From: UBA1765 sp045615885
GTDB taxonomy: Bacteria; Fibrobacterota; Fibrobacteria; Fibrobacterales; Fibrobacteraceae
Length of the DNA stretch: 64,000 bases
NCBI GenBank assembly: GCA_045615885.1
Contig: JAZLFR010000010.1
Coordinates: 37,824-101,823 of the forward strand
Direction of reading: 5' to 3'
Position 1 is the stretch's first letter. Each line of letters starts with the position of its first letter. Under the pieces are notes generated by a model. It was not told the DNA's origin, searched no databases, and saw nothing but the letters and a program-made list of their open reading frames with translations. Made by a program: the position numbers and the translations under genes. Positions 15,451-24,212 of this stretch are shown here, piece after piece.

Positions 15451-15814
15451 GTTAGACAAGGTACGCGCCTTTATGCGCGCACTTTTTGTTTTTCCTATAA
15501 AGGCGTACAGGCTGATTCACCCCTACTTTTTTCATGGAGTCTGCCGGTTTACCCCGACCTGCTCCGCCTACGCCATCGAGGCTATACAGACTCATGGCAT
15601 TTTGAAGGGCTCAGTCCTCGCTGCATATCGAGTGCTGCGCTGCAACCCTTTCTCTCGGGGCGGCTATGACCCCGTCCCGCCACGCAAGGATAAGTATGAA
15701 CAAGAACACAGTCATTGGCGGCCTTCTGATTGTCATCATCATGGTATGGTGGATGACCACGGTGCCAAAACAACAGGCCCAGACTCAAGCTCAGCCGGAA
15801 GCCCAGAAAACTGA
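15443..15814 (+). CDS. yidD: Membrane protein insertion efficiency factor YidD with a long C-terminal tail
   Basis: The family core is clear: GVCRFTPTCSAYAIEAIQTH and RCNPFSRGGYDPVP (residues about 33-80). YidD proteins normally end soon after this point. Here the frame continues for about 43 residues to 15814, overlapping the start of yidC by 119 bp in another frame, and encodes a His-rich tail (HSHWRPSDCHHHG). ATG 15443 overlaps the rnpA stop. YidD is a small amphipathic protein that assists YidC-dependent insertion at the inner membrane. The tail could be a fortuitous read-through of the yidC frame. Confidence 0.88.
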   Translation: MDRLDKVRAFMRALFVFPIKAYRLIHPYFFHGVCRFTPTCSAYAIEAIQTHGILKGSVLAAYRVLRCNPFSRGGYDPVPPRKDKYEQEHSHWRPSDCHHHGMVDDHGAKTTGPDSSSAGSPEN

Positions 15815-17492
15815 AGCTGCTTCGACTTTGCAGGTTCCGGCTAGCGAAGCTCCGAAGGAAATTTCCTTTGGAGCAGCCCCTGCCCCGGTAGCGCAGGTTG
15901 CCGATAGCGTTGTTGCCGACAGTGCCGTGGCCGATACCGTTGCCAAGGCTCCGGTAATTGAACCGCGCGAAATTTCTGTAGAGACTGAACGCTTTACCGT
16001 TGTGATTTCCAATCGTGGCGCAAAGATCAAGAGCGTAGTTGCTAAAACGCTCGCCGATAGCGCCGGCAACTTCCCGGAACTCATTGCCGATAGCGCAGCT
16101 GGTGCGCTCGGCCTTTCTTTGGATGGCGTTAGCCTTGACTGTGCCCTCTTTGCCGTAGATGCCCCGGAAACCATCAAGGTTAGCGATTCCTTGGCGATCG
16201 ACTTTACCTTTGCCGATGCGAACGGCAACAAGGTCATTCGCTCCTATGGCTTTACAAAGGATGGCGCTGCTATTCGCCAGGTGAACAAGTTCCAGGGCTT
16301 TAGCCCGCGTCGCTATGAACTTGCCTGGGATGGCGGCATGCGCGAAACCGAATACATTCCTGATGGCAAGACGCTTGGCGGCAACTACTTCTTTAGCGAA
16401 GTGATCTACAATGATGGCCGTGGCGTGGAACGTGAAACCATTACGTCTAAAAAGACGTTCAATGACGATGGCGGCAAGCTTGTGTGGGCTGGCCTTCGCC
16501 GCAAGTACATTGCCATGACGATGCTCTTTGATGAACCTGCAAAGACCGTCATTACGGCGGAACCTTTGGAAAAGAAGGAACGCGAACAGGAACCGGCTAC
16601 TTACAAGCTTGTTTTGAAGAATGATCTTTCTGGCGATAGCTTTGCCTACAACTTCATGGTTCTCCCGCTTGAATGGGGTGCAATCAAGGCTTACGATGTT
16701 GGCTTTGAAAAGATCATCGTGAGCGGCTGGCAGTGGTGCGGTGCCGATACATGGTTCGTCGCCATTTGCGGTTTCTTGCTCTGGCTCTTGAAGGCCATCT
16801 ACTCTGTGATTCCGAACTACGGCGTTGCTATCATCATCATTACCGTGATTGTTCGTGGCATTACCACTCCGCTTACGGCAAAGCAGCTTCGCTCTTCCAA
16901 GCAGATGGCAAAGCTCAAACCGGAAATCGATGCTCTTAATGCGAAGTACCGCTCCGACGTGCAGGCTCGCCAGCGCGCCATGATGGAACTCTATGCAAAG
17001 CACAAGATCAACCCGATGTCCAGCTGCACCGGCGGCTGCTTCCCGCTGCTTTTGCAGATGCCTGTGTTCTTTGGCTTGTTCATGATTCTTGGCCGTTCCA
17101 TTGAACTTCGCGGCCAGCCGTTCTTTGGCTGGATTACAGACCTTTCCCATTCCGACGTGATCTTTAGCGGCATCCATATCCCATACATCATGCCGATGGG
17201 CATTGCAATTCTCCCGCTCGTAATGGTCGTTACCACTTACTTCCAGACCAAGCAGTCCATGGTTACCATGCCGGACCCGAACCAGGCCAAGATGATGACC
17301 TGGATGATGCCAGGCATGATGTTCCTTTTCAGTGCCGTGATGCCGTCTGGCCTCGTTCTTTACTGGATTGTCTCCAACCTTTGGGGCATTGCCCAGTATC
17401 GCATTATGAACCGCGACAAAATTGCCGAGGCAAAGGCGAACAAGAACAAGGGCAAAAAGGTGATTGACGCCGAAATTGTCAAGAAAAAATAA
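15696..17492 (+). CDS. yidC: Membrane protein insertase YidC
   Basis: About 598 residues from ATG 15696 (AAGGA at 15686-15690). N-terminal membrane anchor (TVIGGLLIVIIMVWWM), a linker rich in Ala, Gln and Glu, the periplasmic beta-sandwich domain (about 90-330), then the conserved five-helix insertase core with IIIITVIVRGITTPLTAKQL, GGCFPLLLQMPVFFGLF and the C-terminal GLVLYWIVSNLWGIAQ. It inserts proteins into the inner membrane alone or with SecYEG. A terminator follows. Confidence 0.96.
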   Translation: MNKNTVIGGLLIVIIMVWWMTTVPKQQAQTQAQPEAQKTEAASTLQVPASEAPKEISFGAAPAPVAQVADSVVADSAVADTVAKAPVIEPREISVETERFTVVISNRGAKIKSVVAKTLADSAGNFPELIADSAAGALGLSLDGVSLDCALFAVDAPETIKVSDSLAIDFTFADANGNKVIRSYGFTKDGAAIRQVNKFQGFSPRRYELAWDGGMRETEYIPDGKTLGGNYFFSEVIYNDGRGVERETITSKKTFNDDGGKLVWAGLRRKYIAMTMLFDEPAKTVITAEPLEKKEREQEPATYKLVLKNDLSGDSFAYNFMVLPLEWGAIKAYDVGFEKIIVSGWQWCGADTWFVAICGFLLWLLKAIYSVIPNYGVAIIIITVIVRGITTPLTAKQLRSSKQMAKLKPEIDALNAKYRSDVQARQRAMMELYAKHKINPMSSCTGGCFPLLLQMPVFFGLFMILGRSIELRGQPFFGWITDLSHSDVIFSGIHIPYIMPMGIAILPLVMVVTTYFQTKQSMVTMPDPNQAKMMTWMMPGMMFLFSAVMPSGLVLYWIVSNLWGIAQYRIMNRDKIAEAKANKNKGKKVIDAEIVKKK

Positions 17493-17513
17493 ACGGATAT
17501 CGTTATGTGAAGG

Positions 17514-17546
17514 GCTGTCGTATGCGAGTACGGCAGCTTTTTTTTA
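17514..17546 (+). terminator. Rho-independent terminator of the rpmH-yidC cluster
   Basis: Stem GCTGTCGTA / TACGGCAGC with loop TGCGAG, followed by TTTTTTTTTA. Confidence 0.9.
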
Positions 17547-17639
17547 TTTCTTGCAAAAAAACACTACCTAGTTATTCCAAATTAGAATATCTTTATGGGA
17601 AAGAATCCCTTTTGGGGTGCAATAAAGGATGGAGGATTT

Positions 17640-19466
17640 ATGCTTTTTAAGAAATTGTCCGTTTTTGGACTCCTTACCTTGGGCGGCCTTGCCTTTGCCC
17701 AGACCGCCTACATCAACCAGATCGGCTATCGCACTGGCGATGTCAAGGAACTTGCACTTGTAGGTGGCAATGACTCTCCAGTGGAATTTGTAGATGCTAG
17801 CGGCAATGTTGCCTATAGCGCAACGCCGGGCGCGGCCAAGCAGTATTCTGCAGCTGGCGTGAGTGCAAGTCTCGTTGACTTTACGGAACTCGATGCTGCC
17901 GGTACCTACCAGGTTCGCCAGGGCGGTAACGTTCTTCGCCAGGATTTGAAGATTGGCGACAAGCCGTATGAAGAAGTGATGAAGGCTGCCTTGAAGTGGT
18001 ACTATTACCAGCGTGCTTCCATGGAACTTACCGAAGAGTATGCCGGCCAGTACAAGCGTGCCGCGGGTCATATGGATCAGAATGTCAAGTTGCATAGCTC
18101 CACCGGAGAAAGCGGCACGATCAGCAGCCCGAAGGGCTGGTACGATGCTGGCGACTATGGCAAGTACATTGTGAACTCCGGTATTACCACCTATACGCTC
18201 CTTGCCCTTTACGAACATTTCCCTGAATATTTCAAGACTGCCAAATGGAATATTCCTGCAGAAGGTTCCCTGCCGGACCTGCTTGCTGAAATCAAGTACA
18301 ATTTGGACTGGATGCTTACCATGCAGTCTAAGCAGGATGGCGGTGTCTACCATAAGCTGACAACGCTAGACTTTTCTGGCGATGTGATGCCTGCTGCAGA
18401 CAATGCTTCCCGCTATGCGATCGGCAAGGGAACTGCAGCTTCCTATGACTTTGCTGCCGTCATGGCCGCTGCGGCCCGTATCTACAAGCCGTTTAATGAA
18501 ACATTTGCTTCCACTTGCCTGGAGGCCGCAAAGAAGGCTTACGATTGGGCTTCAAAGAATCCAAGCAAGGCTTTCAAGAATCCGAGCGATGTTGCTACCG
18601 GTGAATATGGCGATAGCTACTTTGGCGATGAAAAGCTGTTTGCTTCTGCAGAACTTTTCGTAACTACAGGGGAGTCCTCTTACAAGGTTTCTGGGGCAAC
18701 TTCCGAAGTGCCGAGCTGGCCTGGTGTTGGTGGGCTTGCCACTTATGAAAAGGCAATTCACCCGACTGAATTTGCAAACGAAGGCCTTGATTCCCTGCTT
18801 TCTACGGCAAACGAATTGGAAGCAAGAACAAAGGTTGGCTTTGGCGTTGCCATGGCCAGCAAGGATTTTGTATGGGGTTCCAATGCGGTCGCTGCAAACC
18901 AGGGCATTTGGCTTTTGCACGCCTATTACATGACTGGTGAAAAGAAGTATTACAATGCAGCTGTTAAGGTGGTTGACTACCTCTTGGGCAAGAATCCGCT
19001 TGACATGTCCTTCGTTACCGGCTATGGTACAAAGTCCCCGAAGAAGCCGCACCACCGCCCGTCCACTGCCGACAGAATTTCTGCTCCGGTGCCAGGCATG
19101 CTCGTGGGTGGCCCGCAGAGAAACGATAACTCTGATATTGGCAGCCAGTCCTGGGAATGCAGCGACTATAGAACGCAATACCCGGCAACCAGCTATGTGG
19201 ACAACAACTGCAGCTATGCCACAAACGAAGTTGCCATCAACTGGAATGCGCCGCTTGCTTATCTTGTAGGTGCTGTCGAGGCTTTGAACGCAGGCTACGT
19301 TCCTGAGTTCTCCAAGCTCGCTCCGCCAACAACGGGCATTGCCAAGGTGAATGCCCCGGCAAATGCAGCTAGCGCAAGGCGCCTCGTCTTTGACGGCCAT
19401 AAGGTCATGATGAAGATTGGCGACAAGACCTTCAACTTGAACGGTACCCGTGTAAAGGTGAAGTAG
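17640..19466 (+). CDS. Secreted GH9 endoglucanase
   Basis: 608 residues from ATG 17640 (GGAGG at 17631-17635). Signal peptide ending AFA (residue 20), N-terminal Ig-like CelD_N domain (about 22-105), GH9 alpha6/alpha6 barrel from about 110. Catalytic features: GWYDAGDYGKY with Asp169 and Asp172 (one is the general base), KKPHHRPSTADR (His471/472) and the acid Glu530 in NEVAINWNAP. It should cleave cellulose by inversion outside the cell. The end carries a basic tail (GIAKV ... GDKTFNLNGTRVKVK) similar to that of the 44516 protein, possibly a surface-attachment or export signal. Own transcription unit between two terminators. Confidence 0.95.
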   Translation: MLFKKLSVFGLLTLGGLAFAQTAYINQIGYRTGDVKELALVGGNDSPVEFVDASGNVAYSATPGAAKQYSAAGVSASLVDFTELDAAGTYQVRQGGNVLRQDLKIGDKPYEEVMKAALKWYYYQRASMELTEEYAGQYKRAAGHMDQNVKLHSSTGESGTISSPKGWYDAGDYGKYIVNSGITTYTLLALYEHFPEYFKTAKWNIPAEGSLPDLLAEIKYNLDWMLTMQSKQDGGVYHKLTTLDFSGDVMPAADNASRYAIGKGTAASYDFAAVMAAAARIYKPFNETFASTCLEAAKKAYDWASKNPSKAFKNPSDVATGEYGDSYFGDEKLFASAELFVTTGESSYKVSGATSEVPSWPGVGGLATYEKAIHPTEFANEGLDSLLSTANELEARTKVGFGVAMASKDFVWGSNAVAANQGIWLLHAYYMTGEKKYYNAAVKVVDYLLGKNPLDMSFVTGYGTKSPKKPHHRPSTADRISAPVPGMLVGGPQRNDNSDIGSQSWECSDYRTQYPATSYVDNNCSYATNEVAINWNAPLAYLVGAVEALNAGYVPEFSKLAPPTTGIAKVNAPANAASARRLVFDGHKVMMKIGDKTFNLNGTRVKVK

Positions 19467-19484
19467 TTTTACTGTGCTGAACAT

Positions 19485-19518
19485 AAAAAGCCAGGGCTGC
19501 ATAGCTCTGGCTTTTTGC
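19485..19518. terminator. Bidirectional terminator between convergent genes
   Basis: AAAAAGCCAGGGCT, loop GCAT, AGCTCTGGCTTTTT: a 14-bp stem with A/T runs on both sides, serving the GH9 gene on plus and the 19524 gene on minus. Confidence 0.92.
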
Positions 19519-19523
19519 TTGAT

Positions 19524-20114
19524 TTAATCTCCATCTGGGTACATGTTGCTTGCCGCTGCACGAAAAATTTCCCTCAATTTTGCTTCCCTAGCTTTTGTTA
19601 GGTATTTTTGTGCAAATGGAGCCAAATAGGAATCGATGCTTTCTGCATTGCCGTTTGTAAGCAATTCAACGAGTGCTTCCATGCCGTTGATGAATTCTTT
19701 TGCAACGGTATTGCATTGTTCTTCACTATGCTGAATGTTTGCGGCGCTGCATTTGTCTGCAAGTATCTGCGCAACCTTTTGCGGATTGCGCGGGTAGTTT
19801 TCGCCTTCTTCGTGTGCCCAGAGATTTCTTAATGTTCCCGAGCGAATGGTTGCGCTGTCTGCGTTTTCGACTTGCATGCCTGCAATGTTTAAAAGCTGGT
19901 CTCGCAATTCATTCAGTGTCTGCATGAACAGGGAGTTTGATCTGTCGAACATTGTGAAAAATTTGAGCAGGCACCAGCTGCCGACAATGTTTTGACTTTG
20001 TTCGCGAATGCGTCGTTGCATTTCGGTAATACGGACTATTTCCGGGTTTTCTTTGGCAAAGAATTCATCATCGAACCAGCCGATGAAATCACCATTTTTA
20101 TCAATTGCATCCAT
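19524..20114 (-). CDS. Uncharacterised soluble protein
   Basis: 196 residues, no signal peptide or membrane segment, mostly helical by eye (for example KVAQILADKCSAANIQ and FINGMEALVELLT). I do not recognise the family. It ends at the terminator shared with the GH9 gene. AAGGAGAC lies just before the ATG on the minus strand, giving a good ribosome binding site. An AT-rich 126-bp gap separates it from the next minus-strand gene, so it probably has its own promoter. Confidence 0.65.
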   Translation of the reverse strand: MDAIDKNGDFIGWFDDEFFAKENPEIVRITEMQRRIREQSQNIVGSWCLLKFFTMFDRSNSLFMQTLNELRDQLLNIAGMQVENADSATIRSGTLRNLWAHEEGENYPRNPQKVAQILADKCSAANIQHSEEQCNTVAKEFINGMEALVELLTNGNAESIDSYLAPFAQKYLTKAREAKLREIFRAAASNMYPDGD

Positions 20115-20240
20115 AAGGTCTCCTTGTTGAACCTGTATAGAATATGTTTGAAATTTTTAGAAAGGCAATGATTTTTTTGCAAGCGTTAAATTTTATTTTC
20201 ACTAGGCTCAAAAATATTTTGCTTAGTCAAGACGGTTTTC

Positions 20241-21770
20241 TTAATCTTTTACACAACGTTGCACTATAGGCAAACTGTCGTCGCATTGGAACACGATATT
20301 ACCTTCGGGAGAAAAACAGAAGTACTGCTCCATAAATGTGTGCGCCTTAAATCTGCCGTCGGTACTGCCCAGGCCTTTTTCGTTCCATTTTGCAAGGGCT
20401 CCTACCCATACTTTATCTTCGATTTCTGTTTGTGCACTAAAGTTTTTTTCTAATTCAAGTTGGTCAAATAATACTAGCCATTCCTTATATTCTGCCGCAT
20501 GGAATCCAGTAGGGCAGGTGTCAAAACTTTTTAAAGTCCATATTTGCCTGTTTATTCTAACTATGTCTTCTAAGTTTTGGGCATTGTCATCAAAGCCGTC
20601 AAAAATATCCCAGGCATTTAAAGCTTTTTTCATTGGCGATGTTAATTCATCGGTATCCTCCGGTGTAAAATAGTAGCATGATCCCGCTCCACCTAATAAC
20701 ATCATGTGGGTTTGCCAAAAACAGCTTAAGGAATCCTGCTTTGGGGAGGGGAGCTCTTTTAGGCATTTTTGATATTCCTCTTCCTCCTTTAAACTATCTG
20801 CAATTGCCTTTTTTCTGCGTTCGATCTTCGCGTTTTTAAGGCTTTGCCTGTAAGCAGTTCTGAATTCCTTGCGCTCTTTTTCCAAGTTCTTTCGCCATGC
20901 AATTGTGTCGCAAGTATTGAAGGAACTAATGTGCGGCAATAATTCCTTGCAAGCCTTGTCTTTAGGCTCGCGTATAAGCTTACAAAGGTCTTTTTTGAGA
21001 TTGTTAGTGGAATGCGGCGATGAAACTGTATAGCCTTCCCAAAAACTGCCTGCTTCGCAGTTGTTGAGGTCTTCTTTCAAGGTAACCCTAATGCCTGCAA
21101 AAATCCTTTTGGTAGAAAATTCCATATAGGTCGGGATTTCTTCGTATTTAAAAACTGTAGTTTCGTGAATATTTAGGTCGGCGGTGTCGCCCGGTGCAAT
21201 GAACCAGCTGTGTTGCCATGTGTTTGGTACGGTATTCTCTGAAAAATCATTTTCGTACATGCTTAATAGGCCCGAAACGACAGGTTCTACTTCGGCATCA
21301 ATGAATTTGTATGGGTTCAAAGATTCTAGAGAAGAATACATCTTCTTTAAATATTGGAATGCAGGAAAAAGTTTACGGCATTGTGGGTGCTTTGGAATTT
21401 TTATGTAGTGTTTTTTGTACAAAGCGAAAACTTCCCATTCCGAGTCTTTCGGGCAACCTGCCAAATCCTGCTTTAATTTGATTTTAAAACCATCGCGGGG
21501 CGCATCGACACCTTGCGTGGCTATGTATTCAAAATACTTGTTCTTTTTTGGTGGGACAAACCCCAGTTCTTCCCAATTACCGGTCCAACTCCATTTGTAA
21601 ATGTTTGCAATGGTCAAACGCCTTTTTAGGTATTCTTCAGCCTTGTTCTGTGTTTCGGACAGAATACTTTGAGCTTCTTTGCTGATGGTGTCTTTCTTTG
21701 TTCCTTTAGCCTGTGCGAAAACGGAGGAATTCAAAAATAAAAGAAGCGCGCCAATCAGAATTTTGACCAT
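20241..21770 (-). CDS. Exported protein with a degenerate FISUMP-like C-terminal domain
   Basis: 509 residues from MVKILIGALLLFLNSSVFAQ, a signal peptide; an upstream in-frame ATG at 21797 would spoil it. The middle is Lys/Glu-rich and coiled (about 270-340). The end contains SFDTCPTGFHAAEYKEWLVL and DGRFKAHTFMEQYFCFSPEG, which resemble the Fibrobacter succinogenes major paralogous (FISUMP) domain with its CPxGxHxPxxxEW motif. FISUMP domains occur in large lineage-specific sets of surface proteins of unknown function. Here several aromatic positions differ, so the match is partial. Confidence 0.6.
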   Translation of the reverse strand: MVKILIGALLLFLNSSVFAQAKGTKKDTISKEAQSILSETQNKAEEYLKRRLTIANIYKWSWTGNWEELGFVPPKKNKYFEYIATQGVDAPRDGFKIKLKQDLAGCPKDSEWEVFALYKKHYIKIPKHPQCRKLFPAFQYLKKMYSSLESLNPYKFIDAEVEPVVSGLLSMYENDFSENTVPNTWQHSWFIAPGDTADLNIHETTVFKYEEIPTYMEFSTKRIFAGIRVTLKEDLNNCEAGSFWEGYTVSSPHSTNNLKKDLCKLIREPKDKACKELLPHISSFNTCDTIAWRKNLEKERKEFRTAYRQSLKNAKIERRKKAIADSLKEEEEYQKCLKELPSPKQDSLSCFWQTHMMLLGGAGSCYYFTPEDTDELTSPMKKALNAWDIFDGFDDNAQNLEDIVRINRQIWTLKSFDTCPTGFHAAEYKEWLVLFDQLELEKNFSAQTEIEDKVWVGALAKWNEKGLGSTDGRFKAHTFMEQYFCFSPEGNIVFQCDDSLPIVQRCVKD

Positions 21771-21801
21771 GATAGCCTCGTTGTTTGGGTAATGCATAAG
21801 T

Positions 21802-21825
21802 CCAACACCTTTTTTGGGGTGTTGG
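21802..21825. terminator. Hairpin between two minus-strand genes
   Basis: CCAACACC, T-rich loop, GGTGTTGG. It lies downstream of the SLOG gene's neighbour boundary and just before the 21770 start on the minus strand. The flanking T-run is weak on both strands. Confidence 0.4.
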
Positions 21826-21843
21826 AAGTTTTGTGGCGAAGCG

Positions 21844-22536
21844 CTATTTGCGCTTTGCGGCCTTGAGCATTTTCTTGATGTCGCTTGCCGTTGGCGTTTG
21901 CTTTTTCTGTGCGTGATCCTTTGGCTTTTCTGGGCAAAGCAAATCTGCAGGAATTGCAGGCAAAATGCCGGTAGGCAAATTGAATGGCAAGTCCAAAAAT
22001 GCCTTTAGACGCTCGAACCAATTTTTGTTCGACATGTTGAAAACGGGAATGCCCTTCAGGTCTGCCATGGCGATTGCTTGCCCCGTTCCGCCGGAAGCCT
22101 GCTTGCGGTCTTTTGCGTGCTCGCAGCCGTCCTTGGTGTAGCAGACTATGAAATCTACAGGCATGTCGAGGTTTATGCCAAACACCTGGAACGTATTGCG
22201 CGCAAATAAATCTAGCGCGTGTGCATATAGATGTTCTGGCGAAGGGTGTAACTCCTTTGCAATGGCGCGCGCCTCGTCGGTTGCGTGAGCTGGCGTAAAT
22301 ATGTGCGCTTTTGAAGGATCTTTCACGCCGTATTCAAACGCGCTGTCGGCCCCTTTTGCTCCGCCACTGTTCAGTGTATAGCCGAGCTTTTCAAGCTCGC
22401 TTGCTATCCATGCCATAACGCGTTCCACAGGCTGCTGCGTGTTAGGTTCCCTGGCTCCCGACAAATCGCGATGCCCGATGCCTGCGTATGTGAACGACTT
22501 CTTTTGCCATTTCGGCAAGTCTGCGAAAGTTCTCAT
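21844..22536 (-). CDS. SLOG / DprA-like Rossmann protein
   Basis: 230 residues. The N-terminal half has the nucleotide-binding pattern of the SLOG (YspA/DprA-like) superfamily: TYAGIGHRDLSG (about 16-27), LNSGGAKGADSAFEYG (about 55-70), and GGTGQAIAMADLKGIPVFNM later. The C-terminus is a Lys-rich tail (DIKKMLKAAKRK). SLOG domains bind nucleotides or their derivatives and are common in defence and stress loci. It is the first gene of an accessory segment with an AbiEii-like remnant and a restriction-modification pair. Specific ligand or role unknown. Confidence 0.72.
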   Translation of the reverse strand: MRTFADLPKWQKKSFTYAGIGHRDLSGAREPNTQQPVERVMAWIASELEKLGYTLNSGGAKGADSAFEYGVKDPSKAHIFTPAHATDEARAIAKELHPSPEHLYAHALDLFARNTFQVFGINLDMPVDFIVCYTKDGCEHAKDRKQASGGTGQAIAMADLKGIPVFNMSNKNWFERLKAFLDLPFNLPTGILPAIPADLLCPEKPKDHAQKKQTPTASDIKKMLKAAKRK

Positions 22537-22674
22537 GCTTCACTCCTTGTGCAGCAACACATGCCGCTGCCAAGGAGAATTATGTGTGAAAAAAATGCGG
22601 AAAGGCAAGTGGATTTGAAAAAAAAAATGAGAGACGCGTGGCTTTGTTAAATTCTAATGTAACACAAAATTTTA

Positions 22675-22698
22675 AATATAACATAATAATGTTATATT
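22675..22698. promoter_or_regulatory. Perfect AT-rich palindrome, operator-like
   Basis: AATATAACAT, AATA, ATGTTATATT: 10-bp arms around a 4-bp centre, 66 bp upstream of the AbiEii-like gene in the divergent gap. A regulator site is plausible; none of the neighbours is an obvious repressor. Confidence 0.5.
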
Positions 22699-22763
22699 AC
22701 GATTAAGTGACGGCCTAAAACGGCAAAGTTTGGTGTTTGTTGTGGAATTTATGCAATATAACA

Positions 22764-23111
22764 ATGATTATTGACAATGTAACCAGAAAATATTTTGAAA
22801 ATTTTAAGAACCAATATGTGCTTATTGGCGGTTCTGCATGTTCCATTTGGTCTGATGTAAATGGCGGCAAGTTTAGATCGACGAAGGATTTGGACATTGT
22901 ATTGATTCTTGAAAGTCTAGATACTTCGTTTACGGAAACTTTTTTCAAATTTGTGAACGATGGTGGATATTCACATCTTGAAAAAGGGAAAATTGAGTTT
23001 TATAGATTTAAAAATCCTTCCAACAAGAATTTTCCTGCTATGATTGAGTTGCTAAGTCGAGTTCCTATTCAAAACTGCTTTGGAATGGCGAACCCTGAAT
23101 TTGAGAACTAG
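22764..23111 (+). pseudogene. Nucleotidyltransferase (AbiEii/DUF1814-like), truncated
   Basis: 115 residues from MIIDNVTRKYFENFKNQ. YVLIGGSACSIWSDVNGG and RSTKDLDIVLIL form the GGS and DxD elements of a minimal nucleotidyltransferase fold, like AbiEii toxins. Family proteins are usually two to three times longer, and the frame stops right after the core at MIELLSRVPIQNCFGMANP. No AbiEi-like antitoxin lies beside it. It may be a remnant, or a stand-alone short protein. The segment is AT-richer than the surrounding housekeeping genes, in keeping with transfer. Confidence 0.55.
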
Positions 23112-23210
23112 TCCTTGGTGAGAAGAATGGGCGTTTAACAGGAAAATTTGTTCTTTCCTTGTTCATACGGGTATTGAATAAAACTACTTCGGGGACACAA
23201 ACAGTTAGCT

Positions 23211-24212
23211 TCATGTTCCTGTAGAACGGACTTCATTAGAATACCAAAGTTCTGTTTGTGCATAATTGTTGCTTGGGCAACCAATTAAATTAATATCAAA
23301 CTTTAAAGAGGCTTCAAGTTCTTCCTTAGCGCTGTGAATTCTCATGGAAAATGACCATCCTTCATCAAGTAAAATTTCTATAGTTGTTTTTGAATTTCGT
23401 TTAAAACGCATTTCTAAAAATTTGGTTGGCATTTTTAATTTTGGTACGCCAATTCTCGCTTTGATATTACCGGACTTTCTATTCAGCGTACCAGATATAT
23501 TCATTGCCTCTATTCTGGTTGCTTCATTTTTTTCATCCATAATTACTTTGTAAAAATCTTTTGTTCCGATTAAATAAGATGTAAATTTTTTTGCAGCATG
23601 TTCATCTTCATTTGCAATGCGCCTTAATTCTTCTAGGAATGCATTTAAGATAGGAACGTATACATCATCTTCTTTATTTAAAAGTTCACTCCATTTAGCA
23701 ATGGTATTTTGTTTTCTTGCTTCCAATCGGGTGTTTTCCAAATCATCAAAAATTGGTCGAATCTTTGCAAAATATCTTTCAGAACAGTGAACTCCCATCC
23801 ATTCTTTTCCAAAATCAATGGTTGATGACAATCTGGAATGTTTTACTGCATGATGATTGTGCTTGCAGGAAATTCCTATTTCCCAAAGATCTCCATTTCT
23901 TATGCAGAGAACATCTCTTACATCGCCTCGTTTCCCGTTATCATCAGTTTGAATTTTCAAATCAAGTGTATTTCCCAAACACCCATTTTCTAGCATGGGT
24001 TCTAATGCACATAATTTGTTTACCGCAGAAAAAGCTCCAATATACATATTGTCACGATCGCTTTGAGACAATTTTTCATAAGAAGATTTTGCTGTATGAT
24101 ATGCGGCATCATCGCGAACATTGATTACCTGATTCAAGGACAAAACATCTTGTAAAGCTTTTAAACAAGCGTATTCAAATGCTTTACCATTTTTTGTTTG
24201 AATTCCACTCAT
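23211..24212 (-). CDS. Type II restriction endonuclease, HaeIII-like
   Basis: 333 residues. Starts TKNGKAFEYACLKAL; the central block KRGDVRDVLCIRNGDLWEIG, ISCKHNHHAVKHSRLS matches what I recall of the HaeIII family (PF09556), which cuts GGCC. The ATG overlaps the stop of the cytosine methyltransferase by 4 bp, so modification is translated first, as expected. Cuts unmodified foreign DNA in the cytoplasm. Site specificity GGCC is an inference from the family, not shown by the sequence. AT-richer than neighbouring core genes, suggesting transfer. Confidence 0.75.
   Translation of the reverse strand: MSGIQTKNGKAFEYACLKALQDVLSLNQVINVRDDAAYHTAKSSYEKLSQSDRDNMYIGAFSAVNKLCALEPMLENGCLGNTLDLKIQTDDNGKRGDVRDVLCIRNGDLWEIGISCKHNHHAVKHSRLSSTIDFGKEWMGVHCSERYFAKIRPIFDDLENTRLEARKQNTIAKWSELLNKEDDVYVPILNAFLEELRRIANEDEHAAKKFTSYLIGTKDFYKVIMDEKNEATRIEAMNISGTLNRKSGNIKARIGVPKLKMPTKFLEMRFKRNSKTTIEILLDEGWSFSMRIHSAKEELEASLKFDINLIGCPSNNYAQTELWYSNEVRSTGT

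Noticed and set aside
15582..17177. 531-residue open frame on the minus strand
   Set aside because: Antisense to yidD-yidC; repetitive composition produced by the codon bias of the opposite strand.
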